Positions 8,099 to 16,734 of a DNA stretch of 64,000 nt are shown here, one piece after another (the first letter of the stretch is position 1; each line of letters starts with the position of its first letter). The DNA lies in NCBI GenBank assembly GCA_910588335.1, contig CAJUQV010000003.1, positions 81,274 through 145,273 of the forward strand. The letters are read 5' to 3'. The notes below the pieces were generated by a model that was not told the origin of the DNA, ran no database searches, and worked only from the letters and a program-made list of their open reading frames with translations. The DNA is from an uncultured Ruminiclostridium sp. (GTDB lineage: Bacteria; Bacillota; Clostridia; Oscillospirales; Ruminococcaceae). A program made the position numbers and the translations under genes.

Positions 8099-9781
8099 AT
8101 GACAGAAGAAATAAAAAACGTTGACGGCGCGGCGGAAAACGAGTGCGGCTCCAATTTCCTGACCGATATAATCGAAAGCGACCTTGATGCGGGACGGGTA
8201 AAGAAAATTCACACCCGCTTTCCCCCCGAACCCAACGGATACCTTCATATAGGCAGCGCCAAGGCAATCTATATAAACTATACCTCCGCAAAAAAATACG
8301 GCGGTCTCTTCAATCTCCGCTTCGACGACACAAACCCCACCAAAGAGGACAACGAGTACGTCGAATCCATAATGGAGGATTTAAAATGGTTAGGGGCAAA
8401 TCCTGACGAAGTGTTTTACGGAAGCGACTATTTCCAAAAAACCTATGAATTTGCCGTAGAACTTATAAAAAAAGGCAAGGCCTATGTTTGCGACTTAAAC
8501 GGCGAGGAAATGAGACAGTACAGAGGTACTCTTACCGAACCCGGAAAAAACAGCCCCTACCGCGACAGAAGTGTGGAGGAAAACTTAGAGCTGTTTGAAA
8601 AAATGAAAAACGGCGACTTTCCCGACGGCTACTGTACCCTCAGAGCCAAAATAGATATGGCCAGCCCCAATATGAATATGCGCGACCCCGCCATTTACCG
8701 TATCCTTCATATGTCACACCACCGTCAGGGTGACAAGTGGTGCATTTACCCCCTTTATGACTTTGCACATCCCATTCAGGACGCCTTGGAGGGCATAACG
8801 CACTCCATGTGCTCCATCGAGTTTGAAAACCACCGTCCTCTTTACGACTGGGTTGTGGAAAATATAGGCTTTGAACAGCCGCCTCATCAGTATGAGTTCG
8901 CAAGGCTCAACGTCACCAACACGGTAATGAGCAAACGGTATTTAAGGCAGCTTGTCGAAACGGGAGTTGCAGACGGCTGGGACGATCCGAGACTTCCCAC
9001 TCTCTGCGCTTTAAGAAGGCGCGGCTATACACCCGAATCCATTTTCCGCTTTGTGGAGATGGCAGGCATCTGCAAAAGCCTTTCCGTGGTTGATATCGCC
9101 CTTTTGGAGCACTGCATAAGGGACGAGCTGAACAAAACCGCCTTAAGGAGAATAGCGATACTTGACCCCATAAAGGTGGAAATAGAAAATTATCCCGACG
9201 ATAAAGAGGAATACTTTGAAATATCCAACAATCCCAACGATGAATCGGCGGGAAAACGCAGGGTTCTTTTCAGCAAAAACATTTATATTGACAGAGACGA
9301 TTTTTCCGCCTGTCCTCCCCCGAAATACTTCCGCCTGAAGCCCGACGGCGAAGTAAGGCTTATGGGCGCTTATATAATCAAGTATAAGAACGTTGTTTAC
9401 AACGAAGACGGAAGCATAAACAAAATCATCTGTACCGCCGATCTTGAAAGCGGAAACGGCAATCCCGTCGACGGCAGAAAAGTCAAGGGCACCATTCACT
9501 GGCTCAGCAATAAAAACTGTATCGACAGAGACGTTTATATCTACAACAGCCTTTTCACCATAGAAAACACCAACGCAATCCCCGAAGACAAAACCTTTGA
9601 CGATTATCTCAATCCCGAATCGGTGGAAAAGAAGCATAACTGCAAACTTGAAAAGTGCCTTGAGGAAGCAAAATCGGGAGATAAATTCCAGTTTGTGCGC
9701 ATAGGCTATTTCTGCAAGGACTCGAAGCATGAGAACGTATTTAACCGAATTGTTGAATTAAAGGATTCTAAACCCTTCTGA
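8099..9781 (+). CDS. glnS: Glutamine--tRNA ligase
   Basis: 560 residues. The N-terminal catalytic part has RFPPEPNGYLHIGSAKA (HIGH motif) and VMSKRYL (KMSKS motif), which separates GlnRS from GluRS; a C-terminal beta-barrel anticodon domain follows from about residue 340. Many Gram-positive bacteria lack GlnRS and make Gln-tRNA by amidation, so its presence means direct charging is available here. The start is one base after gltX and has AAGGAG inside the gltX end. Confidence 0.95.
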   Translation: MTEEIKNVDGAAENECGSNFLTDIIESDLDAGRVKKIHTRFPPEPNGYLHIGSAKAIYINYTSAKKYGGLFNLRFDDTNPTKEDNEYVESIMEDLKWLGANPDEVFYGSDYFQKTYEFAVELIKKGKAYVCDLNGEEMRQYRGTLTEPGKNSPYRDRSVEENLELFEKMKNGDFPDGYCTLRAKIDMASPNMNMRDPAIYRILHMSHHRQGDKWCIYPLYDFAHPIQDALEGITHSMCSIEFENHRPLYDWVVENIGFEQPPHQYEFARLNVTNTVMSKRYLRQLVETGVADGWDDPRLPTLCALRRRGYTPESIFRFVEMAGICKSLSVVDIALLEHCIRDELNKTALRRIAILDPIKVEIENYPDDKEEYFEISNNPNDESAGKRRVLFSKNIYIDRDDFSACPPPKYFRLKPDGEVRLMGAYIIKYKNVVYNEDGSINKIICTADLESGNGNPVDGRKVKGTIHWLSNKNCIDRDVYIYNSLFTIENTNAIPEDKTFDDYLNPESVEKKHNCKLEKCLEEAKSGDKFQFVRIGYFCKDSKHENVFNRIVELKDSKPF

Positions 9782-9783
9782 TT

Positions 9784-10530
9784 ATGAACGCTTTTAACAA
9801 ATTAGAATTTGACAAAAAAATAAAAAAGCTGAACCAAATACTGAAAAACTCAAAAAACACCGTATTTTTCGGCGGAGCGGGAGTATCCACCGAAAGCGGA
9901 ATACCCGATTTCAGAAGTGTTGACGGACTTTACGGTCAAAAATACGCTTACCCTCCTGAAACGATACTCAGCGGCGATTTCTTTTACTCTCAGACCGAGG
10001 AATTTTACCGTTTTTACCGCGATAAAATGCTGTGCCTTGACGCAAAGCCCAATAAAGCCCATGAAAAACTGGCGGAACTGGAAGAAAAGGGAAAGCTGTC
10101 GGCTGTGATTACCCAGAATATTGACGGCCTGCACCAGAAGGCTGGAAGCAAAAGGGTTTACGAGCTTCACGGCTCCGTGCTCAGGAATTACTGTCTTAAG
10201 TGCGGCAAGAGCTATACCGCCGAGTATATAAAGGACTGCGGCGGCGTTCCGAGATGTGACTGCGGCGGTCTGGTAAAGCCCGACGTGGTACTGTACAGCG
10301 AACAGCTTGACCAAAAAACGCTTAATAACTCCATAAACGCAATTGTCAATGCCGATACCTTAATAATAGGCGGCACATCCCTTGTGGTATATCCCGCCGC
10401 GGGACTTATCAATTATTTTAACGGCAATAATCTTGTGATAGTAAATATGTCTCCCACAAGCGCCGACAGCCAAGCCGACCTGCTTATAGAGGGTAAGATA
10501 GGCGAGGTTTTCGGCGGATTGGAAATATAG
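9784..10530 (+). CDS. cobB: NAD-dependent protein deacylase, sirtuin family
   Basis: 248 residues with the sirtuin order: GGAGVSTESGIPDFRS (NAD site, about 30-45), TQNIDGLHQKAG (about 110-121), catalytic His129 in YELHGS, and a zinc site with Cys137, Cys140, Cys158 and Cys160. The second zinc pair has one residue between the cysteines instead of two. It removes acyl groups from lysines using NAD. The start lies two bases after glnS, so it is in the tRNA ligase operon. Confidence 0.92.
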   Translation: MNAFNKLEFDKKIKKLNQILKNSKNTVFFGGAGVSTESGIPDFRSVDGLYGQKYAYPPETILSGDFFYSQTEEFYRFYRDKMLCLDAKPNKAHEKLAELEEKGKLSAVITQNIDGLHQKAGSKRVYELHGSVLRNYCLKCGKSYTAEYIKDCGGVPRCDCGGLVKPDVVLYSEQLDQKTLNNSINAIVNADTLIIGGTSLVVYPAAGLINYFNGNNLVIVNMSPTSADSQADLLIEGKIGEVFGGLEI

Positions 10531-10538
10531 GTAAAATT

Positions 10539-11396
10539 ATGATAATAAGCGCAAGCCGCCGCACCGACATACCCGCCTTTTATTCCGAATGGTTTTTCGG
10601 CAGACTTAAGGAAGGCTATGTCGAAGTAAAAAATCCCTTTAATTCCGCAATGAAGAAAGTAAGCATGAAACCGGAGGACGTAGACTGCCTCGTGTTCTGG
10701 ACAAAAAACCCGAAGCCTATGCTTGAACGACTTGAAGAGCTTAAGAGATATGAGTATTATTTTCAGTTTACGCTGAACTCATATGGTAAGGATATCGAAA
10801 AAAACGTACCTTCAAAAAACGGTGAATTGATTGATACCTTTAAAGCTCTTTCTGAAAAGATAGGGAGGGAAAGGCTGGTATGGCGCTATGATCCGATTCT
10901 TGTAACCGAAAAATATACCGTGGAATATCATACGGAATGGTTCGGAAAATTGTCACGGGAACTTAAGGATTACTTTGATAGCTGTGTTATAAGCTTTATC
11001 GACAGCTACGCTAAAACCAAAAAGCGCTTTAGGGAAAACGGGATTAGAGAACTTACGGAAGCCGAAATTTTCCGAATTGCCGAAGCTTTTTCCGCAATAG
11101 CGGAAGAAAACGGCTTCAAAATAAACACCTGCGCCGAAAGCGCCGACCTGAGCCGATTCGGTATAGGTCATTCAAGCTGTATAGATAAGAAACGCATTGA
11201 AGCGTTGACGGGAAAATCTCTTGATACCAAAAAAGACAAATACCAGCGAAAAGAGTGCGGCTGCTGCGAAAGTACGGATATAGGAGCCTATAACACCTGC
11301 ATCCACAATTGTATATACTGCTATGCCAACGGCAGATGGAAAACCGTCGAAAATAACTATTACAAACATAACGGCAAATCGGGTATACTGATCTGA
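10539..11396 (+). CDS. DUF1848 family protein
   Basis: 285 residues, recognised as DUF1848 by SASRRTDIPAF at the N-terminus, FWTKNPKPM near 53 and WRYDPI near 115. No activity is established for the family as far as I know. Near the C-terminus Cys254, Cys258 and Cys261 form CxxxCxxC within NTCIHNCIYCYAN, resembling the iron-sulfur motif of radical SAM enzymes, with more cysteines just before it (CGCC). A radical SAM-like role is inference. It follows the sirtuin by 8 bases in the same operon. Confidence 0.85.
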   Translation: MIISASRRTDIPAFYSEWFFGRLKEGYVEVKNPFNSAMKKVSMKPEDVDCLVFWTKNPKPMLERLEELKRYEYYFQFTLNSYGKDIEKNVPSKNGELIDTFKALSEKIGRERLVWRYDPILVTEKYTVEYHTEWFGKLSRELKDYFDSCVISFIDSYAKTKKRFRENGIRELTEAEIFRIAEAFSAIAEENGFKINTCAESADLSRFGIGHSSCIDKKRIEALTGKSLDTKKDKYQRKECGCCESTDIGAYNTCIHNCIYCYANGRWKTVENNYYKHNGKSGILI

Positions 11397-11419
11397 CAAA
11401 ACACAAGGAGGGAATTATC

Positions 11420-11950
11420 ATGAGCGTTAACGGAATAACCACTTCGGGACAGGTCCCAATCACCTATACAAAAAGAAACGTGACCGGACAAAAATCAAAA
11501 AACGACAATCCCAGAACCGACACTCTTACCCTTACACAGGAGGCTCAGCAGTTTCTTAAAACCCAAAAGGAGCTTGAAAACGCCCCCAAATCAAAAAAAG
11601 ACGAGTACAAGGACGATCTCCAACGCTTTTTGGACAGTCTTAACCAAGAGGACGAGGACGACAAAAGCAGCAGCTTTCTGGATATTGCAAAGTGCATGAA
11701 AATAGCCAGACGGATACAAAACGGAGACAAGGTTCCACTTAAGGATATAAAATTTCTCGCAAAAAAAGAACCGAAGCTGTATATGATGGCCATGACCTTT
11801 AAAAGGAACGACAATCCAAAGCCGAAAAAATACAAGACGGTTCTCGAAAAAAAAGACTCCGAGTCCGACGACGCCCGTATGCTCTCCAAAACCGAAAGCG
11901 CTGGCGGAGTTATGAGCGTTGACACGCTTGCGGAAGGGCTTGAAGAATAA
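11420..11950 (+). CDS. Hypothetical hydrophilic protein
   Basis: 176 residues, no family recognised. It is rich in Lys, Asp and Glu, has no membrane segment or signal peptide, and the segment TLTLTQEAQQFLKTQKELE (about 35-55) may be helical. The end is probably disordered. A strong AAGGAGG precedes the ATG, and it follows the DUF1848 gene by 23 bases, so it is a real gene, probably last in the gltX operon. Confidence 0.65.
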   Translation: MSVNGITTSGQVPITYTKRNVTGQKSKNDNPRTDTLTLTQEAQQFLKTQKELENAPKSKKDEYKDDLQRFLDSLNQEDEDDKSSSFLDIAKCMKIARRIQNGDKVPLKDIKFLAKKEPKLYMMAMTFKRNDNPKPKKYKTVLEKKDSESDDARMLSKTESAGGVMSVDTLAEGLEE

Positions 11951-12080
11951 AGCTCCATCTTTACATACTATCGTTTACGTCTTTTAGTAAAATTTATCCA
12001 ATGAGTTGGTACATTCTTTTGATGAATAGAAAAAAGTTATATATTTGCCTAATTCATATAATAATTAAGGAGAATCACAT

Positions 12081-12380
12081 ATGGCAAAAACCGCATGGAT
12101 TTTTTCATACAAGTTAAAGAAAAATGTAAACAAGGAACAATTTGTGGAACTGACACAAAAGCTTCACGATGAAATTATTTCCAAAGCAAAAGGCTTTATA
12201 TCCTGGGAGCATTACCTTCAAAAAGACACATGGACAGATTTTGTTCTTTGGGAAACAGAAGAAGATGCAACCAATGCAACTCTCATAGGAAAAGGAAAGG
12301 AAGTAACGGAAAATTTTTACGCCTGCATTCAAATGAATACATGCAAAGCGCTGATTTCACAGCTTGTAAAAAAATATTAA
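12081..12380 (+). CDS. Small dimeric alpha/beta-barrel protein, ABM-like
   Basis: 99 residues resembling antibiotic-biosynthesis-monooxygenase-type ferredoxin-fold proteins (start AKTAWIFSYKLKK, then GFISWEHYLQ and FVLWETEEDA). Such proteins bind small molecules or quinols; the substrate is unknown here. AAGGAG precedes the ATG. It stands alone between two longer genes and has a higher AT content than the operon upstream. Confidence 0.6.
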   Translation: MAKTAWIFSYKLKKNVNKEQFVELTQKLHDEIISKAKGFISWEHYLQKDTWTDFVLWETEEDATNATLIGKGKEVTENFYACIQMNTCKALISQLVKKY

Positions 12381-12476
12381 CTCTTATTCGTAAAAAACGT
12401 ATATATTGTTTATTGTTTCAATAATAAAATACTTTTTTTGTCATTGTTATTTTACATGATTTTTAAAGGTGAAATG

Positions 12477-12505
12477 TTGACTTTTTTATGGTCATATGTT
12501 AAAAT
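12477..12505 (+). promoter_or_regulatory. Sigma-A promoter of the transglutaminase lipoprotein gene
   Basis: TTGACT (12477-12482), 17 bases, TAAAAT (12500-12505); a start near 12512 leaves a leader of about 30 bases. Confidence 0.75.
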
Positions 12506-12541
12506 TTTATTATTATATTTCTCGTTTACAGAGGTGATAGC

Positions 12542-13888
12542 TTGAAAAACAAAAAGCTTACGGCGGTTTTGGTTGCTCTATCTGTCGCTTTATGCGGCTG
12601 TAATACCGTAAATGACAATCCGGACATATCCGTTAGCACCGTCCCCAGCATCGGAAGCGTATACGATATTGACAGCGCGTCAATAATCGAAAACGAGACT
12701 ATCCCCGAAATCACTTCCGAGTCCTCGATAAGCGCCAAAACGGAAAAAAGTGAGGAATCAAAAGTAAATTCGATATCGGAATCTAAAAATCCCGAAGTAA
12801 GCTCTGAGGAAAATTCGGATTCATCGACGGATACGGCTTCGGAAAGCGAAACATCCGTCAATAAAGAGGAAAGCGCGTCGGAAACGAAAAAAATTGAGAA
12901 AACCACTCTGAGTAAACCGTCCGTCGGCGGCGAAAGCGCCGTTAACTCACCTCCCGCTTCGAGAACCACGACGCCGGCTGCCGCCTCGGTTTCCTCCTCC
13001 GCACAAACAACTTCGGCCGCAACCACCACCGTCCAGACAACCACCGCTCCGCCGCCAGCTTCCCCCTCCCCCGCCACCGTGCTTACTTCCGCGGCGGACG
13101 GTATTTTGACACAGTCCAACGACCGTGCCACCATAGATTACAGCCATTCCTCAGACGGCTATGTCATGGCAAAATATACGGGTTCGGTGGGAAAAATAAA
13201 AATTCAGATAATCACACCTTCCGGCGTCAAGCAAAACTATAACCTGAAATCCGACGGAACCTACGAATCCTATCCTCTTACCGGAAGCAGCGGCACTTAT
13301 ACGGTGAACGTTCTGGAACTTGTGGAAGGGAAAAGCTACGCACTGGCCAACACCGTAACAATAGACGTGAATATTGCCGATCCCTTTTCACCTTTCCTGA
13401 GACCCAGTCAGTATGTGAACTTTTCCGCAGGCGACAGCGCCGTTACGCTGGCGTCGCAGCTTTGCGCCGGTACAGTCGGTGCGCTGGAAAAAGTGGATAA
13501 GATATACTCGTGGCTTGTGGACAATGTGGTATACGACCATGAATTTGCCGCCTCGGATATAGCCGGAGGATACGCCGGCGACACTTACAAGGTGGTGAAT
13601 CAGAAAAAAGGCATTTGTCTCGATTACGCCGCAACAATGGCGGCGATGCTGAGAAGCCAGAACGTACCCACACAGGTAATATCGGGCAACGTTACCGACG
13701 GAGGATTCCACGCTTGGGTCAGCGTATATGTTAAAGAAGCGGGCTGGGTATATGCAGGTGCAATTCACTTTGACGGCACGGGATGGCAGAGAATGGATCC
13801 CACCTACGCCGCAAGCTCCAAATCCAATCAGTCAATACTCGATTTTATTGCCAACGGAAATAACTATGCAACAAAATTTATTAACTGA
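12542..13888 (+). CDS. Transglutaminase-like lipoprotein
   Basis: 448 residues starting at TTG, preceded by AGAGGTGATAG. The signal peptide ends with the lipobox LCGC (lipidated Cys20). Residues 30-180 are a Ser/Thr/Glu/Pro-rich linker. The C-terminal part (about 300-448) is a transglutaminase-like cysteine peptidase fold with Cys359 (KKGICLDYA), His390 (GFHAWV) and Asp419 (RMDPTYA) as catalytic triad. It is surface-anchored and may cut or cross-link cell-wall or surface proteins. The pilus-like cluster starts 68 bases downstream, so a link to surface assembly is possible but unproven. Confidence 0.88.
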   Translation: MKNKKLTAVLVALSVALCGCNTVNDNPDISVSTVPSIGSVYDIDSASIIENETIPEITSESSISAKTEKSEESKVNSISESKNPEVSSEENSDSSTDTASESETSVNKEESASETKKIEKTTLSKPSVGGESAVNSPPASRTTTPAAASVSSSAQTTSAATTTVQTTTAPPPASPSPATVLTSAADGILTQSNDRATIDYSHSSDGYVMAKYTGSVGKIKIQIITPSGVKQNYNLKSDGTYESYPLTGSSGTYTVNVLELVEGKSYALANTVTIDVNIADPFSPFLRPSQYVNFSAGDSAVTLASQLCAGTVGALEKVDKIYSWLVDNVVYDHEFAASDIAGGYAGDTYKVVNQKKGICLDYAATMAAMLRSQNVPTQVISGNVTDGGFHAWVSVYVKEAGWVYAGAIHFDGTGWQRMDPTYAASSKSNQSILDFIANGNNYATKFIN

Positions 13889-13956
13889 TATAATAATTCA
13901 GAATAATTAGGTTTGATAACAATTAAAGATATAAATATCCCCGAAGGAGAAACGAA

Positions 13957-14973
13957 ATGGCAGCAAAAACGCTTAATCCCGCTTACATATCAAGACTGTT
14001 CGGCGAACTGTACGACACGCTGAGCTCCGGTATGTCCGTAAACGACGGAATATATATGCTTTTAAGCGACAATAAAAACGATCCGATTCTGAAAAGCCTG
14101 CTCAGCGATACCTCCAAGGGAACCAAATTTTCCGAGGCGGTAAAAAACACCAAAGCGTTTCCCGCCTATGCGGAGGAGATGCTGCAAATAGGAGAGCATA
14201 CCGGACGGCTGGATTCGGTGCTGCTGGGGCTTTCCGAATATTATACAAGACAGCGGGAAATATCCGAAAATATAAAAAACGCCGTCGCTTTCCCTTTGAT
14301 TTTACTTGTTATACTGGCGGTAATCGTAATACTGCTGCTGACGCGGGTGCTTCCGATATTTAACGATGTTTTCGCACAATTGGGAGTTTCAATGTCGGGA
14401 GCGTCGGTGGCTCTTATGAATTTAGGCTCGGCCATTCAATCCTATGCTTTTGTGATTACGGGAATTGTCATATTTGTCGCAATACTGGCGATTATACTTT
14501 ATAAGCTGCCGGGTACGCATGATAAAGTGCTTTCTCTTTTCAAAGGCAAAAAGCTTAAAAACAAAATGTCCTCCGCCAACTTCGCCTCCGCTATGGCGAT
14601 GACCATTTCCAGCGGTATGGATATTGACGACGCTCTTGAAATGTCAAAGAAAATATGCGGCGAGGACACAGGGAAAAAAATATCCTCCTGTCAGGAATAT
14701 ATGAGAAGCGGGCAAAGCTTTGACAATGCTATCAAAAAAACAGACATATTGGACGGAGTCAGCGTCAGAAGACTCACCGTGAGCTTTCAGACGGGAAAAA
14801 CCGACGAAACCATGAAAAAAATCTCCGAGGATTATTCAAAGAAGGTGAATGACGCCATTGATGAAAAAATCAGCAGGGTTGAACCCGTGCTGGTAATAAT
14901 AATGTCGGTGGTAGTGGGCTTCGTTCTGTTTTCGGTAATGATACCCATGCTGTCGGTTATCACTTCAATCTGA
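13957..14973 (+). CDS. PilC/GspF-family inner membrane platform protein
   Basis: 338 residues with two T2SSF domains and three membrane segments (near 105-130, 155-180 and 315-335), the layout of PilC/GspF platform proteins that couple the motor ATPase to the pilus or pseudopilus. The repeats show SSGMSVNDGI and SSGMDIDDAL at equivalent places. It is somewhat shorter than the usual 400 residues. It heads the cluster with four small single-pass proteins and a PilT-like ATPase. Confidence 0.88.
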   Translation: MAAKTLNPAYISRLFGELYDTLSSGMSVNDGIYMLLSDNKNDPILKSLLSDTSKGTKFSEAVKNTKAFPAYAEEMLQIGEHTGRLDSVLLGLSEYYTRQREISENIKNAVAFPLILLVILAVIVILLLTRVLPIFNDVFAQLGVSMSGASVALMNLGSAIQSYAFVITGIVIFVAILAIILYKLPGTHDKVLSLFKGKKLKNKMSSANFASAMAMTISSGMDIDDALEMSKKICGEDTGKKISSCQEYMRSGQSFDNAIKKTDILDGVSVRRLTVSFQTGKTDETMKKISEDYSKKVNDAIDEKISRVEPVLVIIMSVVVGFVLFSVMIPMLSVITSI

Positions 14974-15005
14974 TTTTTAAAATAACGGGAAAGGAAGATA
15001 TCGCA

Positions 15006-15329
15006 ATGAAATTAAAAAACGATTTTCACCCATTTGTAAGATATATTCCCGCCGTTATTATCTTTATCGTAATATTAACTATCGTAATTTTCGCCTTAAA
15101 TGATATAAACGGCACTTCCGAAAGCGAAGGGCTTACCATAACCGAAAACAGCGTAAGACGCGCCGTTATAACCTGCTACGCTCAGGAAGGCAGTTATCCT
15201 CCCGATATAGAATATCTCAAGGAAAATTACGGCTTAAGAATAAGCGACGAATATTTGGTGTACTATGATATTTTTGCTTCCAATATAATGCCGAATATCA
15301 CAGTGGCAAGAAAGCAGGTGGACGGTTGA
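15006..15329 (+). CDS. Small pseudopilin-like membrane protein
   Basis: 107 residues with one N-terminal membrane helix (about 13-33) and a short extracellular part. The segment AVITCYAQEGSYPPDIEYLKENYGL resembles the C-terminal half of small ComGC-like pseudopilins, but no prepilin cleavage motif is visible. It overlaps the next gene by 4 bases (TTGA), so the two are coupled. Confidence 0.65.
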   Translation: MKLKNDFHPFVRYIPAVIIFIVILTIVIFALNDINGTSESEGLTITENSVRRAVITCYAQEGSYPPDIEYLKENYGLRISDEYLVYYDIFASNIMPNITVARKQVDG

Positions 15330-15790
15330 AAAACAAGCTTCACTCAATAGATTCCGTGTTTGTGTTGCTCCTGTTCGCCCTGTTTGTAATGACGGCGCTG
15401 TTTATAACCGTATCCGGCGCCGCCGCATATCGAAACGCTTCAGTACAGATGGAAGAGCGGTTTAACAAACAGACCTGTATCAGCTACATAACCGCAAAAA
15501 TACGTGCCAATAACGAAGCGGATAAGATTACAGTCGGCGAGTTGGGGGGAATAAGCGCCCTTTGTATTAACGATAATTTTGACGGTGTTAATTACGTCAC
15601 ATATATATACCAGTACGACGGAATGATACGCGAGCTTTTCTGCGGCGCCGATATTTCCCTTCCCCCTTCCGCAGGTTTCGCACTCACGGAAGCAAAGGCG
15701 CTTTCCTTTGAGCAAAAAGACAATTTGTTTGAGATAAAATTTACGGATAACGAAGATAAAACTACCGAGTTTTATGTAAATGTGATATAA
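15326..15790 (+). CDS. DUF4860-like single-pass membrane protein
   Basis: 154 residues starting at TTG in the coupling overlap with the previous gene. One membrane helix (about 10-32) and an extracytoplasmic beta-rich part. It resembles DUF4860 proteins, found beside type IV pilus-like genes in Clostridia. Function unknown; the position suggests a minor pseudopilin-like component. Confidence 0.7.
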   Translation: MKNKLHSIDSVFVLLLFALFVMTALFITVSGAAAYRNASVQMEERFNKQTCISYITAKIRANNEADKITVGELGGISALCINDNFDGVNYVTYIYQYDGMIRELFCGADISLPPSAGFALTEAKALSFEQKDNLFEIKFTDNEDKTTEFYVNVI

Positions 15791-15834
15791 AAATAAGTAT
15801 GAATTTAAAAAAATTATGAAAGGAATAGTCGCAT

Positions 15835-16206
15835 ATGAAAAGAAAAGGCAAATCCGGATTATTCCTTATGGAGCTTATGATATCGCTGCTTATATTTGCC
15901 GTGTGCGCCTGTGTCTGCGCCGCCATTATTGCCAAAGCCGCTGCTGATATCAATGAAAGCAGAGATATCAGCAGCGCTCTTATCTTATCGCAAAATAAAG
16001 CGGAGCTTATAAAAAGCGGAAACAAAAATACGGGAACCGAATATTTCGACGGCAACCTTACCATCACCGATAAGGAAAACGCGGTATACTCCGTGGTCAG
16101 CGCGGCAACCCTCAACGGCTTAGTCACCGAATACACCGTAGAAATTTACAGGACTGCGGACAACAAGCTGATATATGACATAAAGTCGGCATATTACTCT
16201 CAATAA
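15835..16206 (+). CDS. Type IV prepilin-like protein
   Basis: 123 residues. The N-terminus KRKGKSGLFLMELMISLLIF matches the prepilin pattern: a basic leader, Gly before the cut, and Glu at position 5 of the mature protein. A hydrophobic helix follows to about residue 38. It should be cut by a prepilin peptidase, which is not encoded in the window. AAAGGA precedes the ATG. Confidence 0.8.
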   Translation: MKRKGKSGLFLMELMISLLIFAVCACVCAAIIAKAAADINESRDISSALILSQNKAELIKSGNKNTGTEYFDGNLTITDKENAVYSVVSAATLNGLVTEYTVEIYRTADNKLIYDIKSAYYSQ

Positions 16207-16246
16207 ATCAAATCAATAACAACAGTTAAAGAAAGGGTTTTAAATA

Positions 16247-16696
16247 ATGGCTACCGAACGGGGCAGAGCATCTTCGGGAATAGGCGGCTCGCTTATTCTC
16301 ATTATATTTATCATACTGACCGTGACTATTTTTTCCGTACTGACTTTAGTATCGGCACAAAATGAAATAGCCACCGTAAAAAAAACGGCTGATATATCAA
16401 AAAAATACTACGAAGCGGAAAAAACGGCCGCGGAAAAATGCGGAGAGCTTAAAGCCGCGTTTTCGGAAATCACGGAAAGCTCCGGTATAGTTTCCGCTGC
16501 AATCGGGCTGGGGTGTACGGCCTCCTCCGACGAAAAAGGAGTCACGGTAAGCTTAATGACTGATATTGACGAAAACCGCGCTCTTGAAACTGTTTTGAGA
16601 GCCGAACAGGGTGAACTTAAGCTTATTTCAAGCAAAATCGTTTCCAAAAACGAGAATACAGACATTGACGACACTATCGATCTTTGGGAATTTTAA
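16247..16696 (+). CDS. Single-pass membrane protein of the pilus-like cluster
   Basis: 149 residues with one membrane helix (about 13-38) then an amphipathic, possibly coiled-coil stretch (40-75). The N-terminal GIGGSLILIIFIILTVTIFSVL is pilin-like but lacks the Glu5 seen in the preceding protein. Probably a minor component; function unknown. Confidence 0.6.
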   Translation: MATERGRASSGIGGSLILIIFIILTVTIFSVLTLVSAQNEIATVKKTADISKKYYEAEKTAAEKCGELKAAFSEITESSGIVSAAIGLGCTASSDEKGVTVSLMTDIDENRALETVLRAEQGELKLISSKIVSKNENTDIDDTIDLWEF

Positions 16697-16734
16697 TCGG
16701 CGCTTACTTAATACAAAGAAAAGAGGACAGGAAA

